A stretch of 64,000 nt of DNA. It comes from Ctena decussata. Taxonomy: Eukaryota > Mollusca > Bivalvia > Lucinida > Lucinidae. Below the pieces are notes generated by a model, which saw only the letters and a list, made by a program, of their open reading frames with translations, did not search any database and was not told the origin of the DNA. The position numbers were made by a program, and so were the translations under genes. The DNA lies in NCBI GenBank assembly GCA_963989385.1, contig OZ022498.1, positions 101,789,298 to 101,853,297 on the forward strand, read 5' to 3'. Of this stretch, positions 47,301 through 56,984 are shown piece by piece (position 1 is the first letter of the stretch; every line of letters begins with the position of its first letter).

Positions 47301-47651
47301 ATTCGAAAAGCGTCGTCGACATTTGTGGAAAGGAAGCCGTATTTTTCACATCCGACACTCATTTAATCAGAACAGGATCAATGAGCTTTTTCAAAGAATG
47401 TAGATGCTTCATAGAAGGGGACCCATTCAGCATAACTATAACAGAGCTTAGGCTGCAGTCGAAATCGGAGCGTAATTGCTCTTCAGTCACTTTGGCAATC
47501 CATAGCCAGAATTACGATTGTAGTACAGCAGATTATGAAAACATCTACAATCAACTTGTCGAAAATTCTGTTACTCAAGCATACATCTCCACAACCTCTG
47601 CCATTGACAACTCAACTGTAGAGATGGTGTGGATAACACTGAAACCAGAAG
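47301..47651 (+). CDS. lectin-domain receptor, exon 3 (Cys-containing, CUB-like extracellular domain)
   Basis: 351 bases, 117 codons, phase 1 at both ends. The acceptor TTGCTTTTTGTAG is good; the donor GAAG|GTTTGC is weak but is the only one that keeps phase. The encoded text has five cysteines (DICGKE, ECRCF, RNCSS, YDCS), alternating hydrophobic residues as in a beta sandwich, and candidate N-glycosylation sites NCS and NST. Cys spacing and the closing MVWITLKPE resemble CUB-like modules, but I cannot assign the family with certainty. It follows the lectin exon in the same phase, so it should be the second ectodomain. An open reading start at 47195 lies in repeat Z and is not a real start. 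Confidence 0.55.
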
Positions 47652-47699
47652 GTTTGCTTATTGTCTTTTGTTATACAACTTATAAATAATCACATTTTA

Positions 47700-48069
47700 A
47701 TTGCTGCAAGGTTGCTTTCAGGCCAGTGGATATTTTGCGATATTCACTGGCATACATGTAGCAGTTCTGCCACTTAATATCACCAAAAATTACAATGAAA
47801 TCAGATGGACTGTACTGCATCGTCAAAAGAAAAAAAAGAAAGAAATATAATTGACGTCATAATCATCCGTCATGATCCATGTGCAATTTCGAGTGCTTTA
47901 AACGTATGTACACTTCAAAAGTATTTTCTACAGAATAAATCATATCCGATGCCTTCACAGTCAATAATCATATAGAACATGCATACGAGTTGGCGTTGCA
48001 GTGCAGACCAAAATCTGCTTAGTCACATAATTTCCAAAATGGTTATTCGTTTGCGAGGGTGATGTGTTC
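47700..48069. other. intron 3 sequence, nothing recognised
   Basis: No gene or repeat that I can support. Confidence 0.4.
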
Positions 48070-48842
48070 TACCAAATAGGGCTAATTTCGAATACAGCTA
48101 CTCCGTTGGCTCTATTTGGAGGAAGCCTACGAATTAAGATGCAAAGTAGCTCCATTCGTACGAAGATCGCTCTATTTGTACAAATAGAGCGATCATGCTG
48201 AAGAGTAGCTGTATTCAGTGCATGATATGTTTTGTCTTTGAACAGAGCTACCCTGAGCTTGGTGATCCAAGATTACAGAGACGACAAATATTCAGTGCTA
48301 CAAACGTGTTAGATGGTATTTTCAAGTTCTGTATCTTCTGTTGTTTCCTTCATCTGTTTCTGAGACTGGAATCATATCCATTCGAGCAGTACTGGGAACC
48401 ATGAGTGGCAATGCGCAAATTGAATTATGTTTTCACGTTGACCATCCGTGTGTCTGTCCGCGCACACGAATTTTCATAAACCCAGCTTAAGTATTATCAT
48501 AGCGTACCTATATTTTTTCTCTTTTGTTGCTATGACACCCAGAATCTCTGACTGGTTGAACAGTAATGATGTTAGTCTTCTTATTGCCCTGTTTTATAAG
48601 TGTATCTTGGACACTCTTCAACATCGCAAGTTCAGTGTTTCCGAGTAGACGAACGGCGAGCCTATTGTCACCTCCGGCACTAAAACCACCATATGATGAT
48701 TTGTTGATTTGTGCGGCAATGGTCGTATTCGCGGCGACGCATGTTATTAGTATAGAAATATAGCTACAAAATCACAGAAGCTCTATTCGTACAAATAGAG
48801 CTAACGGGGTAGCTGTATTCGAAGGTAGCCCTATTCGGTACA
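48070..48842. mobile_element. TIR element with TACCAAATAGGGCTA ends
   Basis: A terminal inverted repeat of about 48 bases: left TACCAAATAGGGCTAATTTCGAATACAGCTACTCCGTTGGCTCTATTTG, right its complement with few changes. A second inner hairpin GATCGCTCTATTTGTACAAATAGAGCGATC is at about 48164-48193. Three overlapping short frames inside (48195, 48448, 48566) have hydrophobic stretches but no transposase motif; they might be captured or chance sequence. Confidence 0.75.
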
Positions 48843-48934
48843 ACAGTGGTACAATTATACTATCGACAGACTACATGTAAGATGTATAACTTGTTTTGGT
48901 TGGTAATGGAAGAAGGGACAATGAATAACTTTAT

Positions 48935-49205
48935 GCCTCAGTCACACACACACATTACGGATTGGACGGATAGTTGTGGATAAAAATCTACAGTAATCCG
49001 CAGAATTTGTGGGCGTGGCCTATTTTCTTGATTAATTTACGGATACAGTTACCTATCGGAGGTCAGATATTTTCCCTCTAAATCAATACGATGACAGATG
49101 ATACGAATGTATACGTATGTGAAGTGACTAAATGGGAAATGAGCTTAAATAGGATAAATAACGTCTAAATGGGATAACAAAAATACGCTTATCTGGGAAA
49201 ACTGA
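48935..49205 (+). repeat. dispersed repeat W, copy 1
   Basis: CCTCAGTCACACACACACATTACGGATTGGACGGATAGTTGTGGA opens a block whose later part (GTATGTGAAGTGACTAAATGGGAAATGAGCTTAAATAGG...CGCTTATCTGGGA) is found inverted at 53160-53885. Confidence 0.7.
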
Positions 49206-49337
49206 TTTCGGAATCTCACTTTGATTACATTTAACAGAAAAAGAATGCATCCTCTGTTCCAAGTAATATTATTCATATTGATTTATCCATATCCTGAATT
49301 ACCCTGCCTTGCTCCATACAAGCAGTATGATCAAATC

Positions 49338-49515
49338 AAGAGCCCCGGTAGCAGATAAGCACTGGCCCACTGATCTAGCGGTCCCGGGTTCGAGACCCGC
49401 TGCAGGCGTACACCTTTCCAACCGTAAACGGGGTTCCGTTGCTCTCAGCATTTCATTATCCCCCCCATCGTCCTGATATGACTGAAATACTGTTAAAAAG
49501 GACGTAAAATTCAAA
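49338..49515 (+). mobile_element. tRNA-derived SINE, family 1, copy 4
   Basis: Full-length: head GAGCCCCGGTAGCAGATAAGC, TGATCTAGCGG, B box GGGTTCGAGACCCGC, body CCGTAAACGGGGTTCCGTTGC, 3' end CGTCCTGATATGACTGAAATACTGTTAAAAAGGACGTAAAAT. Intron 3 of the receptor gene. Confidence 0.88.
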
Positions 49516-50489
49516 GACATCCGTGCATACATTCTATGATCAAATATATTGCCCTAGGTCCCCTGAAAGAGCAGTGGCTGCTGGTGGTGTTGCGTTGTCG
49601 CAACTGACGGCTATAAAGATGTGGACTTCATTTTAATGGAGATTCTGCTTCGGACGTTATTTCATATGAGTTTTTTTCGTAATTTGAAAGTCAAGTCAGC
49701 CTTACGATCTCAATCCCTCCCCCTCACACACACACCGCACCCCTCCCAGGTTAAACTTATCAGGCTGCTTTAGGTCTTCAATGTACATGCATACATTCAG
49801 ATACTTTTCGCATGACACTGTTCAAAGTATCCGCAGACTCCACTAAATTTGTAAGCCGATGCAAAGGCTAATCTGAGTCTTTGCTTTGTTTTTACAGTAT
49901 ACATGTACGATAATTTTATTTATTTGCGGTTTCCGATATTGTATCGTATTTTAAAGAATAACACATAAATAAACTGTGCTGTAAAAGGGGCCTTATACCG
50001 CAGTCTGTGCCCTTTGATGTCGCAGATGCACAAGTTAGCGTTCTGTCCATATTCATAATCTGAATGTCGAAAGGAGCCACTATCTACTCATCTAGTCAAC
50101 GAAGAAGCCCGCTCGTCGTATGCAGAAGGAAGAGCCGCTGCTGTACTTTAACTGGGGACAAGGCACACATTTCCTATGTCGCGCACAGTTAGTATGTACC
50201 GGTGATTGGCGTTAACGGGTATCTTAAGGCACTGGCAAACAGGGAAGGTGAGCTGAGCTCACACTGATAAGTATCTGCGATTTTTACATATGCAAGGAGC
50301 AAACAATCCGTGTGAATCTAAGAACAGAAAAGTGAGCACTACGGACATTTTACATACAGATTGGTGCTTTTACTGTAAGACCTAAGTTTCCTTTTGGCCC
50401 GAGACCGGTCAAGTCAATTCCACTACAGCAGAGAAATTCTTATCAGGTAAATTACAGGTGAATCACCCTTTCTCTTGTATATTTCCGCG
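49516..50489. other. intron 3 sequence, nothing firm
   Basis: A scrap GCAAAGGCTAATCTGAGTCTTTGC near 49860 resembles the inner arm of the GAGCCGCGACACGA MITE. Otherwise no call. Confidence 0.4.
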
Positions 50490-50590
50490 CGCCCTTTTCC
50501 AGGCAAACGCCCGTAAAAACAACGGGAAATGGACTGGCAGCTGGTTGCCAGTCATTCTACCGTAAAATCTATAGAATTTTTTACAGTGTG
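50490..50590 (-). mobile_element. ACGGTAGAATAACTGG element, solo arm
   Basis: CAGGCAAACGCCCGTAAAAACAACGGGAAATGGACTGGCAGCTGGTTGCCAGTCATTCTACCGTAAAATCTATAGAATTTTTTACAGTGTG matches both arms of the paired element at 51098-51408. Confidence 0.75.
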
Positions 50591-50840
50591 TGGCTAGATT
50601 AAAATAGATGTTATGATATCTCATTAAAATCGTCTCGACGAGGCGATTCTATCGAGATATCACAACATACTTTTCAAGGTAAAAAAAAAACATAATAAAA
50701 TAAACTCATCGAATTGATCCCTAATTATGTAATATTTTTACCCCCTCCCCAGCACACACGTACATCTCGGGATCTCCAAGCCCCACCAGTTATCCAGAGA
50801 CCCAGCAGTACAGTACGTGGTGGCCTGCATCCGGGTCTAA
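50591..50840 (+). repeat. hairpin-headed dispersed repeat Z, copy 2
   Basis: Hairpin GATATCTCATTAAAATCGTCTCG/CGAGGCGATTCTATCGAGATATC (about 50.61-50.66 kb), then CACACACGTACATCTCGG and CACCAGTTATCCAGAG as in copy 1. More decayed than copy 1. Confidence 0.7.
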
Positions 50841-50861
50841 TGGATGAATGGAAGAATTGCG

Positions 50862-51030
50862 ATTTTAAGTCATTTTCAAAAGCTTTTGTTCAGTCATATC
50901 AGGAAGATAGGAGGGTGATAATGATAGGCTGTGTACAATAGAATCACGTTAACGGTTTTAAAGATTTCCGTCTCCGTCTCCTGCGGGTCTCAAACTCAGA
51001 ACCGCTAGATCAGCAGGTCAGCGCTTTAAA
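50862..51030 (-). mobile_element. tRNA-derived SINE, family 1, copy 5
   Basis: Reverse complement: TGATCTAGCGGTTCTGAG, body AACGTGATTCTATTGTACACAGCC, 3' end CCTGATATGACTGAAC. The head is partly lost. Confidence 0.7.
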
Positions 51031-51097
51031 GGGTAATGTCTATTATCTATGAAAGGGAATAAATTCAAATGTCTTTGTCAGTTATCCATTTAGCACA

Positions 51098-51408
51098 CAC
51101 TGTAAACAATTTCAGTAGATTTTACGGTAGAATAACTGGAAACCAGCTGCCAGTCCATTTCCCGGTATTTTTACGGGCGCTATCGTCAAGCAGAGTATAA
51201 TATAGTAGACTAGGTGTTGTTTTGGGCATATTGCCCTTCAACACTACAAAGGTTTTTTCGAGTGCGGCCAGTAAACATAACAATGCCATATTGTAATTTC
51301 CAACAATGTTCTACAAGCAAACGCCCGTAAAAATAACGGGAAATGGACTGGCTGCTGGTTGCCAGTTATTCTACAGTAAAATCTACAGGTTTTTTTACAA
51401 TGCATTCT
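51098..51408. mobile_element. inverted pair of ACGGTAGAATAACTGG arms
   Basis: Arms of about 95 bases (51098-51195 and 51305-51408) in opposite orientation, each with TAGATTTTACGGTAGAATAACTGG-type and CCAGTCCATTTCCCG blocks, around a 110-base centre. It is a small non-coding fold-back element. Confidence 0.75.
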
Positions 51409-51508
51409 AACCATAATCTGAATAATCAATAAATCAAATACTAACAGCATAACAAAATTTAGCTCTCTGGGTCCAACAGTTCAAAAGACGGGAATATGCC
51501 AAAAAATA

Positions 51509-52540
51509 AACAAGAGCTTCGCAAGCGGCGCACAATACGCCCGTTTCAGTGTCATGAAGGAGTTACAGAATGAACAAGACTGTTTATAAAGGCTGGACAG
51601 GCAGACAAACAGGAGAAACAACTCTGTAATTAATGACTGCAAAGTTATTAAAACATCTAACACATCAAATACCGTTAGTATACCAAAAATCAGCTTCCAG
51701 GATGAAGCAGCTCAGAAGATGAGAAATGCCAAAGTCAAACAAGGGGGATAATTCATAACCTAACTAAACTAGAGTACCATTCTTGGTCATAATATATTCC
51801 CTTGACAATAAACACAGCACCATAAAGTTTTATTATAATATTTCCAGTGGTTAAGGAGTTACAGAGTAAAACGGAAATTGATACAGGGGCATATAAATCA
51901 GGAAATAAGTCAGAGTTGTGGTTTATGCTCATGCTACATTGCCCCATTATTATACACATTCCTTTAAAGTTTCATTAAAATATTTAAAGGGTTAAGGAGT
52001 TATGGGAGAATGGGGCTAGCCTAAAAACTAATCAAAGGGAGGTTACTCCAAAATAAGTAAGGGGGAACAACCATTCTTATATGTGACACACCGTCTTGTG
52101 ATCATGCACATTGCTATAAACATCATCAAGATATTCCAAATGGTTACTAAGTTATTCAATGCACAAGATAAGTATATACAAATCTAATCAATGGGATGCA
52201 ACTCCAAAGCGAAGAAAGGGAGAGCAGCCGCTGTTATACGCGACACATAGTCGGACCCTCATACACATTGCTATGAAGTTTCATCAAGATAACCCAAACG
52301 GTTATCTAATTATGGCCCGCACAAGACTAGTACGGTAAAAAATAATCAAAGGGGCATAACTTGGAAACTAAGAAAGGGGGAGCAACCATAACTGCACTTT
52401 GCCCCATCCTAATATATATGCCTTCAAAATTTCTTGAAGATATCTCAAACGGTAACTGAGATATGGTGTGCACAAGACTGTTGACGGACGGACGGACGGA
52501 CGGACGGACAGCGCCATGCCATAATACGTCCGTTTTTTCA
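51509..52540 (+). mobile_element. pearl-like element G1
   Basis: It starts CAAGAGCTTCGCAAGCGGCGCACAATACGC. The core units of about 150 bases (AAGTTTCATTAAAATATTTAAAGGGTTAAGGAGTTAT, GGGGGAGCAACCAT, CACATTGCTATAAA) are followed by an (ACGG)n tract at 52481-52509 and the end GCGCCATGCCATAATACGTCCG. About six units. Intron 3. Confidence 0.65.
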
Positions 52541-52925
52541 AAAGAGCATATAAAAAGGGCCATTACTTTGTCATAAATGAGACTATTAAAATACAGAATC
52601 ACATGCACATCTTCAGATCATGGTGAAGCATTCTGCACAGTTTCAAGCCAGTTAGGTCAAAGATAAGACAAAAGTTGTTGGGACAATGTCTGAGACAGAA
52701 AGGGCCATAACTCTATCAAAATGGCCGAAACAAAAATGGAAAATTACATGCACATCTTCATATCATAAGAATATAATCTATAAAATTTCGAATCAGTCCA
52801 ATGAAGCCGTATGAGGAGATGCGGGGACAAGATTTCAGATGCACGGAAGGACGGACGGACTGAAGGACGCACATACGGACGGACGAGGGCCATTTCTATA
52901 GTCCCATTTCCGCCTTCGTCTGGTG
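52541..52925 (+). mobile_element. pearl-like element G2 (short)
   Basis: Two core units with GGGCCATAACTCTATCAAAATGG and ATTACATGCACATCTTCA, then an (ACGG)n tract (52851-52890) and GAGGGCCATTTCTATAGTCCC. It directly abuts G1. Units resemble the core of element B. Confidence 0.55.
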
Positions 52926-53111
52926 ATTAGCAAGCGGGCCACAGCAGTTACTTTATAATATTGCTAAAGAATATTGTTCTTTAAATCTCAGAAACAGCCG
53001 GTGAATTACAAACCTGCAGCTGTCAGCATAACCCCATAAATAAGCTGCTGCAATCTAACAACAATCATGATGTGGTTTTCTCCAGGCTAAAGCTATAATT
53101 TATAGGGAGAA

Positions 53112-53152
53112 GGGTGTCGGTCGTTGACCTACTGAGCTACCAGGGCTCCTGT
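53112..53152 (-). mobile_element. SINE family 1 head fragment
   Basis: GGTCGTTGACCTACTGAGCTACCAGGGCTCCTGTTT is the complement of the tRNA-like head only. Confidence 0.55.
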
Positions 53153-53159
53153 TTACTCC

Positions 53160-53885
53160 CAGATAAGCGCCTGATTTCCCCCACTTAAGCTGTAATAGTT
53201 CATTTTTCTTATTTAGTGGTATTTCTTATTTAAGCGCTTGATAGACCGTTTCAATTTATCCCACTTAAGCGCATTTCCCATATAGTCGCTTCACATACGC
53301 ATTACTTACCTTCCATCCGTATATAAACCTATCATTCCGCAGCCCATCCAAAGTTGTGGACTGATACGGTTTCACGCAGATCGTTACCTTCAATTACGGT
53401 TAGTTACGGGTCTCGTTTGGAGTATTTTTAAGGACTTTTACCTTCAGAAACGTTTCTATACGGATAACTTAAACTCCAATACTGACATATACGTATTGGT
53501 GAGGATAATTGCGAAAAGCCAATCTGACTTGGGCATCAGTCCGTAACAATACGCAGAACGAGACCCGTAACTAACCGTAACAATCATGAAACCGTGTCTG
53601 TCGACAAATTTTGTATGGACCGCGGAGCGATAGGTCGAGATACGGATTAGATACGGATAAATGCGGATAAATGCCTTCAGTTACGGATCATTATGGTTAA
53701 CTCGTCCGCGCCTGAATTTCTAAACTTTTCAAAATTTGGTGGCATATTCTGCGGACCTTGCGGATACCATACGGATACAATACTGATTCGATATGGAGAG
53801 AGACCACGCCCACAAATTTTGTAGATTTAAAGTCCGCAACTATCCGCTCAATCCGTAATGTGTGTGTGTGTGACTGGGGCATAAG
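53160..53885 (-). repeat. dispersed repeat W, copy 2, with inner fold-back
   Basis: Inverted match to 48935-49205 at both its ends (CGCTTATCTGGGA-type and CCGTAATGTGTGTGTG). In between, TACGGTTAGTTACGGGTCTCGTTT at about 53394 pairs with its complement at about 53558, so an additional palindromic element sits inside. Confidence 0.65.
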
Positions 53886-53892
53886 CTAGACA

Positions 53893-54084
53893 CAGTGGCG
53901 GATCCAGAGGGGGTTCGGGGGTGGGGGGGGGGGGGGGGTTCAAACGAACCCCTTCTACAGCCTAAATTATTTCATTTCATGGGGAATTTCAGCAAAAATT
54001 GGTCGAACTGCGCAAATCGACCCCCCCCCCCCCTTAGCTAATTTGAACCCCCTATCCAAAATTCCTGGATCCGCCCCTGAGACA
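53893..54084. mobile_element. GGCGGATCCAG MITE with G/C tracts
   Basis: AGTGGCGGATCCAGAGGGGGTTC at the left faces GAACCCCCTATCCAAAATTCCTGGATCCGCC at the right. Long G (53921-53938) and C (54021-54033) runs lie inside the arms. Confidence 0.75.
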
Positions 54085-54228
54085 CAGATACATTTATTTA
54101 GTAAAACTACCTGCCGTGGTTTCATTGTATACGCTTTACATGCATAACGCAATACACAGTTCCGAGTATAGCCGCTAAGCTCCGCCTGCTTAGTTACTGT
54201 TACTACGTCTCACAAGCTTTACACAAAG

Positions 54229-54378
54229 ATGGCGGAAAAACAAATGACAAATGCAAGTTTTGCTAAATGTTGGCGATCTATAGCGAAGCATCAGCCTCCT
54301 CATGACCTACACATGGCAGTTGGCGCATCGTGCATTTCCGATGCGTTCTATTCTTGCAGAGCAAGGCGAGTTTATTAA
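54229..54378 (+). CDS. small open frame with AAGATGGCGG start context (doubtful)
   Basis: 49 codons from an ATG in the context CAAAGATGGCGG, which is both a strong start context and the shape of a YY1-type element found at many animal promoters. The product (MAEKQMTNASFAKCWRSIAK...) has no family that I know. A first exon of an unseen gene is possible, but no clear GT donor is seen inside the frame. It lies inside receptor intron 3. Confidence 0.2.
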   Translation: MAEKQMTNASFAKCWRSIAKHQPPHDLHMAVGASCISDAFYSCRARRVY

Positions 54379-54607
54379 AAGTGGTGTTAGTTTGTTTTCT
54401 TTAAACAGGTATACATCCCTTCATTAACTGTAAGGTAAATCACGGACTTATGTTGGATATTGGCCACGTGCGATTTGTTTGTAAGACTATGTCACGTGCT
54501 AAGTTGTCGTTGCATTGGCCAGGTATACGCTATCACGTGATTTTAAGTGGCAAACTGGGTGTGGCTCGGAACTGTGTATTAGTATGGATTATTGTGAATC
54601 GGCCAGT

Positions 54608-55650
54608 TTTTATGCCCCCGAAGGGACTTCGGATGGCATATTAAAATCGCACCGTCCGTCCGTCCTTCAGTCCGTCCGTCCGTCCGTGCGTTTGTCCGTC
54701 CGTGCGTCAGTTCGTCCATCCGTCCGTAAGAAATCGTGTCTCAGCAATAACTTAAAAACTACTAAAGCAAATCTGATGAAATTTTACAGAAAGATAAAGC
54801 ATAATAAGAAGGTGTGTCGCGCACAAGGTTTTGGTTCCCACGCCCAAGGTCAAGGTCACATTGGGACAAAGTCCAAATCATGTCTTAAATCGTGTCTCAG
54901 CTATAACTTACAAACAACTGAAGCAAATTTGATGAAACTTCACAGAATGATAAAGCATAATCAGGACGTGTGTCGCCTACAGGATTTAGGTTCCCACGTT
55001 CAAGGTCAAGGTCACTGTCGGGGGTTAGAGGTCAAATAAGGTCTCTGCGATAACTTTAAAACTACATGTAACTGCATTTTATCAATTTCACAGAAATGTA
55101 AAGCCTAATGAGAAGGTTAGTCACATATAATATATATATATCCAAACCCAAGGTCAAGGTCACAATCTGGGGTCAAATATCAAGCCATGTCTCAGCAACT
55201 GCTCAGAAATGTTTTGAAGCAAATTTCCTTCAACTTCACAGAAATATAAAACTTAATAAGAAGGTAGGCCACACACAAGACAGAAGCTTCCACACCCAAG
55301 TTCAAGGTCACAATCAGAGGTCAAAGGCCAAGTTGTTTCTCCCCACTCACTAAAAAACTTCTTAAGCAAATTGTATTAATTAAACTTCTTGAAATGGTAA
55401 AGCATAATGAGATGGTATGTCACAAACAAAAATTAGGTTCCCATTCCCAAGGTCAGGGTCACAATCAGGGCTCATAGGTCAGATTATATCTACAAACTGA
55501 CTAGAAACTGCTGAAGTGAATTTCATCAAACTTCACAGAAAGGTAAAGCACGATAAAAAGGTGTCTCAGTTGCAAGATTTGGGATTCAATGCCCAAGGTC
55601 AAGGTCACAGTTTGGGTCAAGGGTCAGTTTAAGAGGCCTTCGGGGGCAAT
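54608..55650 (+). mobile_element. pearl-like element F
   Basis: Terminal hairpin TATGCCCCCGAAGGGACTTCGG, then a (CCGT)n tract (54651-54727), then six units of about 150 bases (TCTCAGCAATAACTTAAAAACTACTAAAGC, GATGAAACTTCACAGAAAGATAAAGCATAA, CCCAAGGTCAAGGTCAC). It ends TTTAAGAGGCCTTCGGGGGCA. The long open frame at 54515-55039 is tract and core units read through, not a gene. Confidence 0.75.
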
Positions 55651-55835
55651 TGTTACAAACTGTCACATTTCTTTTTCTGTTTGTTGTTTTAGAACTCTAA
55701 TTGTATTTCATATGTGAACTACATTAAGCTGCCATTTGAATGGTTTTAACTATTGCATACTTCTTGAAACCTGTGGATAGCTTCTCATGTCTGTGAATAA
55801 AATATATTTAGACTAAATATGTAATAGTTAATTTT

Positions 55836-56509
55836 CACAGTATCCGAACGCACTGTACCATCTCTTCCGGTTTTCATAGCGTTGAATCGAGAGTACAAAA
55901 TTCGCTTATAACCAGTAGCCGGAAATCATTATGTTTTGAGTTTTTATCCGGAATCTACTATGTCATTTATAGTTATTCAGCTTTGAAAATGTAAAGAGGT
56001 AAGTTTAATATAATTTTCTCTTCGGTCTTTTACTTTATTGCTCTGTACAATGAAAAACTCCTTGCCGTCGCAGATTTTTTTTTCCGAACAGCTTAATTTT
56101 ATACACGAGATTGTGTCGTGCAAAACTTAGCTATCATTCTTTTATCAAAACTAACAAACTTTGGTTTGATAACGCCTTCCGTTTATTCTAAATTTTTTTT
56201 ATAAAACACGTAAGAAAATGCTCAAAATGGTTTAAGAATCATGCCAAGGGCGATTTGAATACTGTACCAATTACTACCCATCCATACACGACATTGTACA
56301 GAGTAATAAAGTAAAATACCGAAGAGCAAATTATATTAAACTTACCTCTTTACATTTTCGAAGCTAAATAGCTATAAATGACGCAGCAGATTCCGGATAA
56401 AATCTCAAAACATAATGATTTCCGACTACTGGTTATAAGCGAACGTTTGTACTCTCGATTCAACGCTATGAAAACCGGAAGAGATTGTACATGTAGTTCG
56501 GATACTGTG
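55836..56509. mobile_element. fold-back element with CACAGTATCCGAAC ends
   Basis: Arms of about 230 bases: left CACAGTATCCGAAC...CTCTTCCGGTTTTCATAGCGTTGAATCGAGAGTAC..., right its complement ending GTTCGGATACTGTG. The left arm ends near TTTACTTTATTGCTCTGTACAATG and the right begins at ACATTGTACAGAG. The 200-base centre is non-coding. It lies directly in front of the proposed stalk exon. Confidence 0.85.
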
Positions 56510-56522
56510 ATATTTGTTTAAG

Positions 56523-56636
56523 ATTCCAGCCAATGTTCCGTCACGTGTTTCTCTGTGCCCAGATATACTACCACGGAATATTCAACATTACAATCTACAA
56601 ATACTGTTAGTCCTTCGAACCATATGGGACATTCAG
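56523..56636 (+). CDS. lectin-domain receptor, probable Ser/Thr-rich stalk exon
   Basis: Frame reads DSSQCSVTCFSVP then YTTTEYSTLQSTNTVSPSNH and MGHSG, followed by a good donor (CAG|GTAAGA). It ends phase 1, which joins the transmembrane exon as GG-Q-E-R-P. To begin in phase 1, as exon 3 requires, the acceptor must be TTTGTTTAAG at 56522; this gives 114 bases (38 codons). A stronger-looking acceptor, CTCTGTGCCCAG at 56562, would give 74 bases but needs phase 2 upstream and an unseen exon. A Ser/Thr-rich stalk between ectodomain and membrane is common and would be O-glycosylated. Skipping it still leaves the gene in frame. Confidence 0.45.
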
Positions 56637-56769
56637 GTAAGATGTGATTTTCTTGTTTAGTGTATGGCTTTTAAGGGCCCTACTACATGTAAGACAAACG
56701 CACACAAAGGTAAGTTTTCAATTTCTGTACTGTTGTGCAGCAAATAAGAAATTTAAGGTGAATGAATGA

Positions 56770-56980
56770 CTTTCAGGGGAAGCAACTTTGCTACTTTTAT
56801 TTTTGCCTCCCTCCTCAGTAGGCCTCGTTAGAGAAGTTTTTGAAAATGCTCCCTATAGGAACAAATTCTTCCCTTGGGGAAGGGCTTTGTTCTCCAATGA
56901 AGCAGACATAACAGCTATCTCCCTTTGTAAAACTGACCGAAAACATGAAAGTGTATCTATACACCTTACACGCAAATGAT
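56770..56980 (+). repeat. dispersed repeat X, copy 3
   Basis: GGGGAAGCAACTTTGCTAC and TTTTTGCCTCCCTC parallel copy 2 and GTGTATCTATACACCTT parallels copy 1. The open frame across it is not conserved in the other copies. Confidence 0.5.
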
Positions 56981-56984
56981 ATGC

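Noticed and set aside
54515..55039. A 174-codon open frame rich in Ser-Val-Arg-Pro
   Set aside because: It runs from unique DNA through a (CCGT)n tract into element F core units; the composition is that of the microsatellite, not of a gene.
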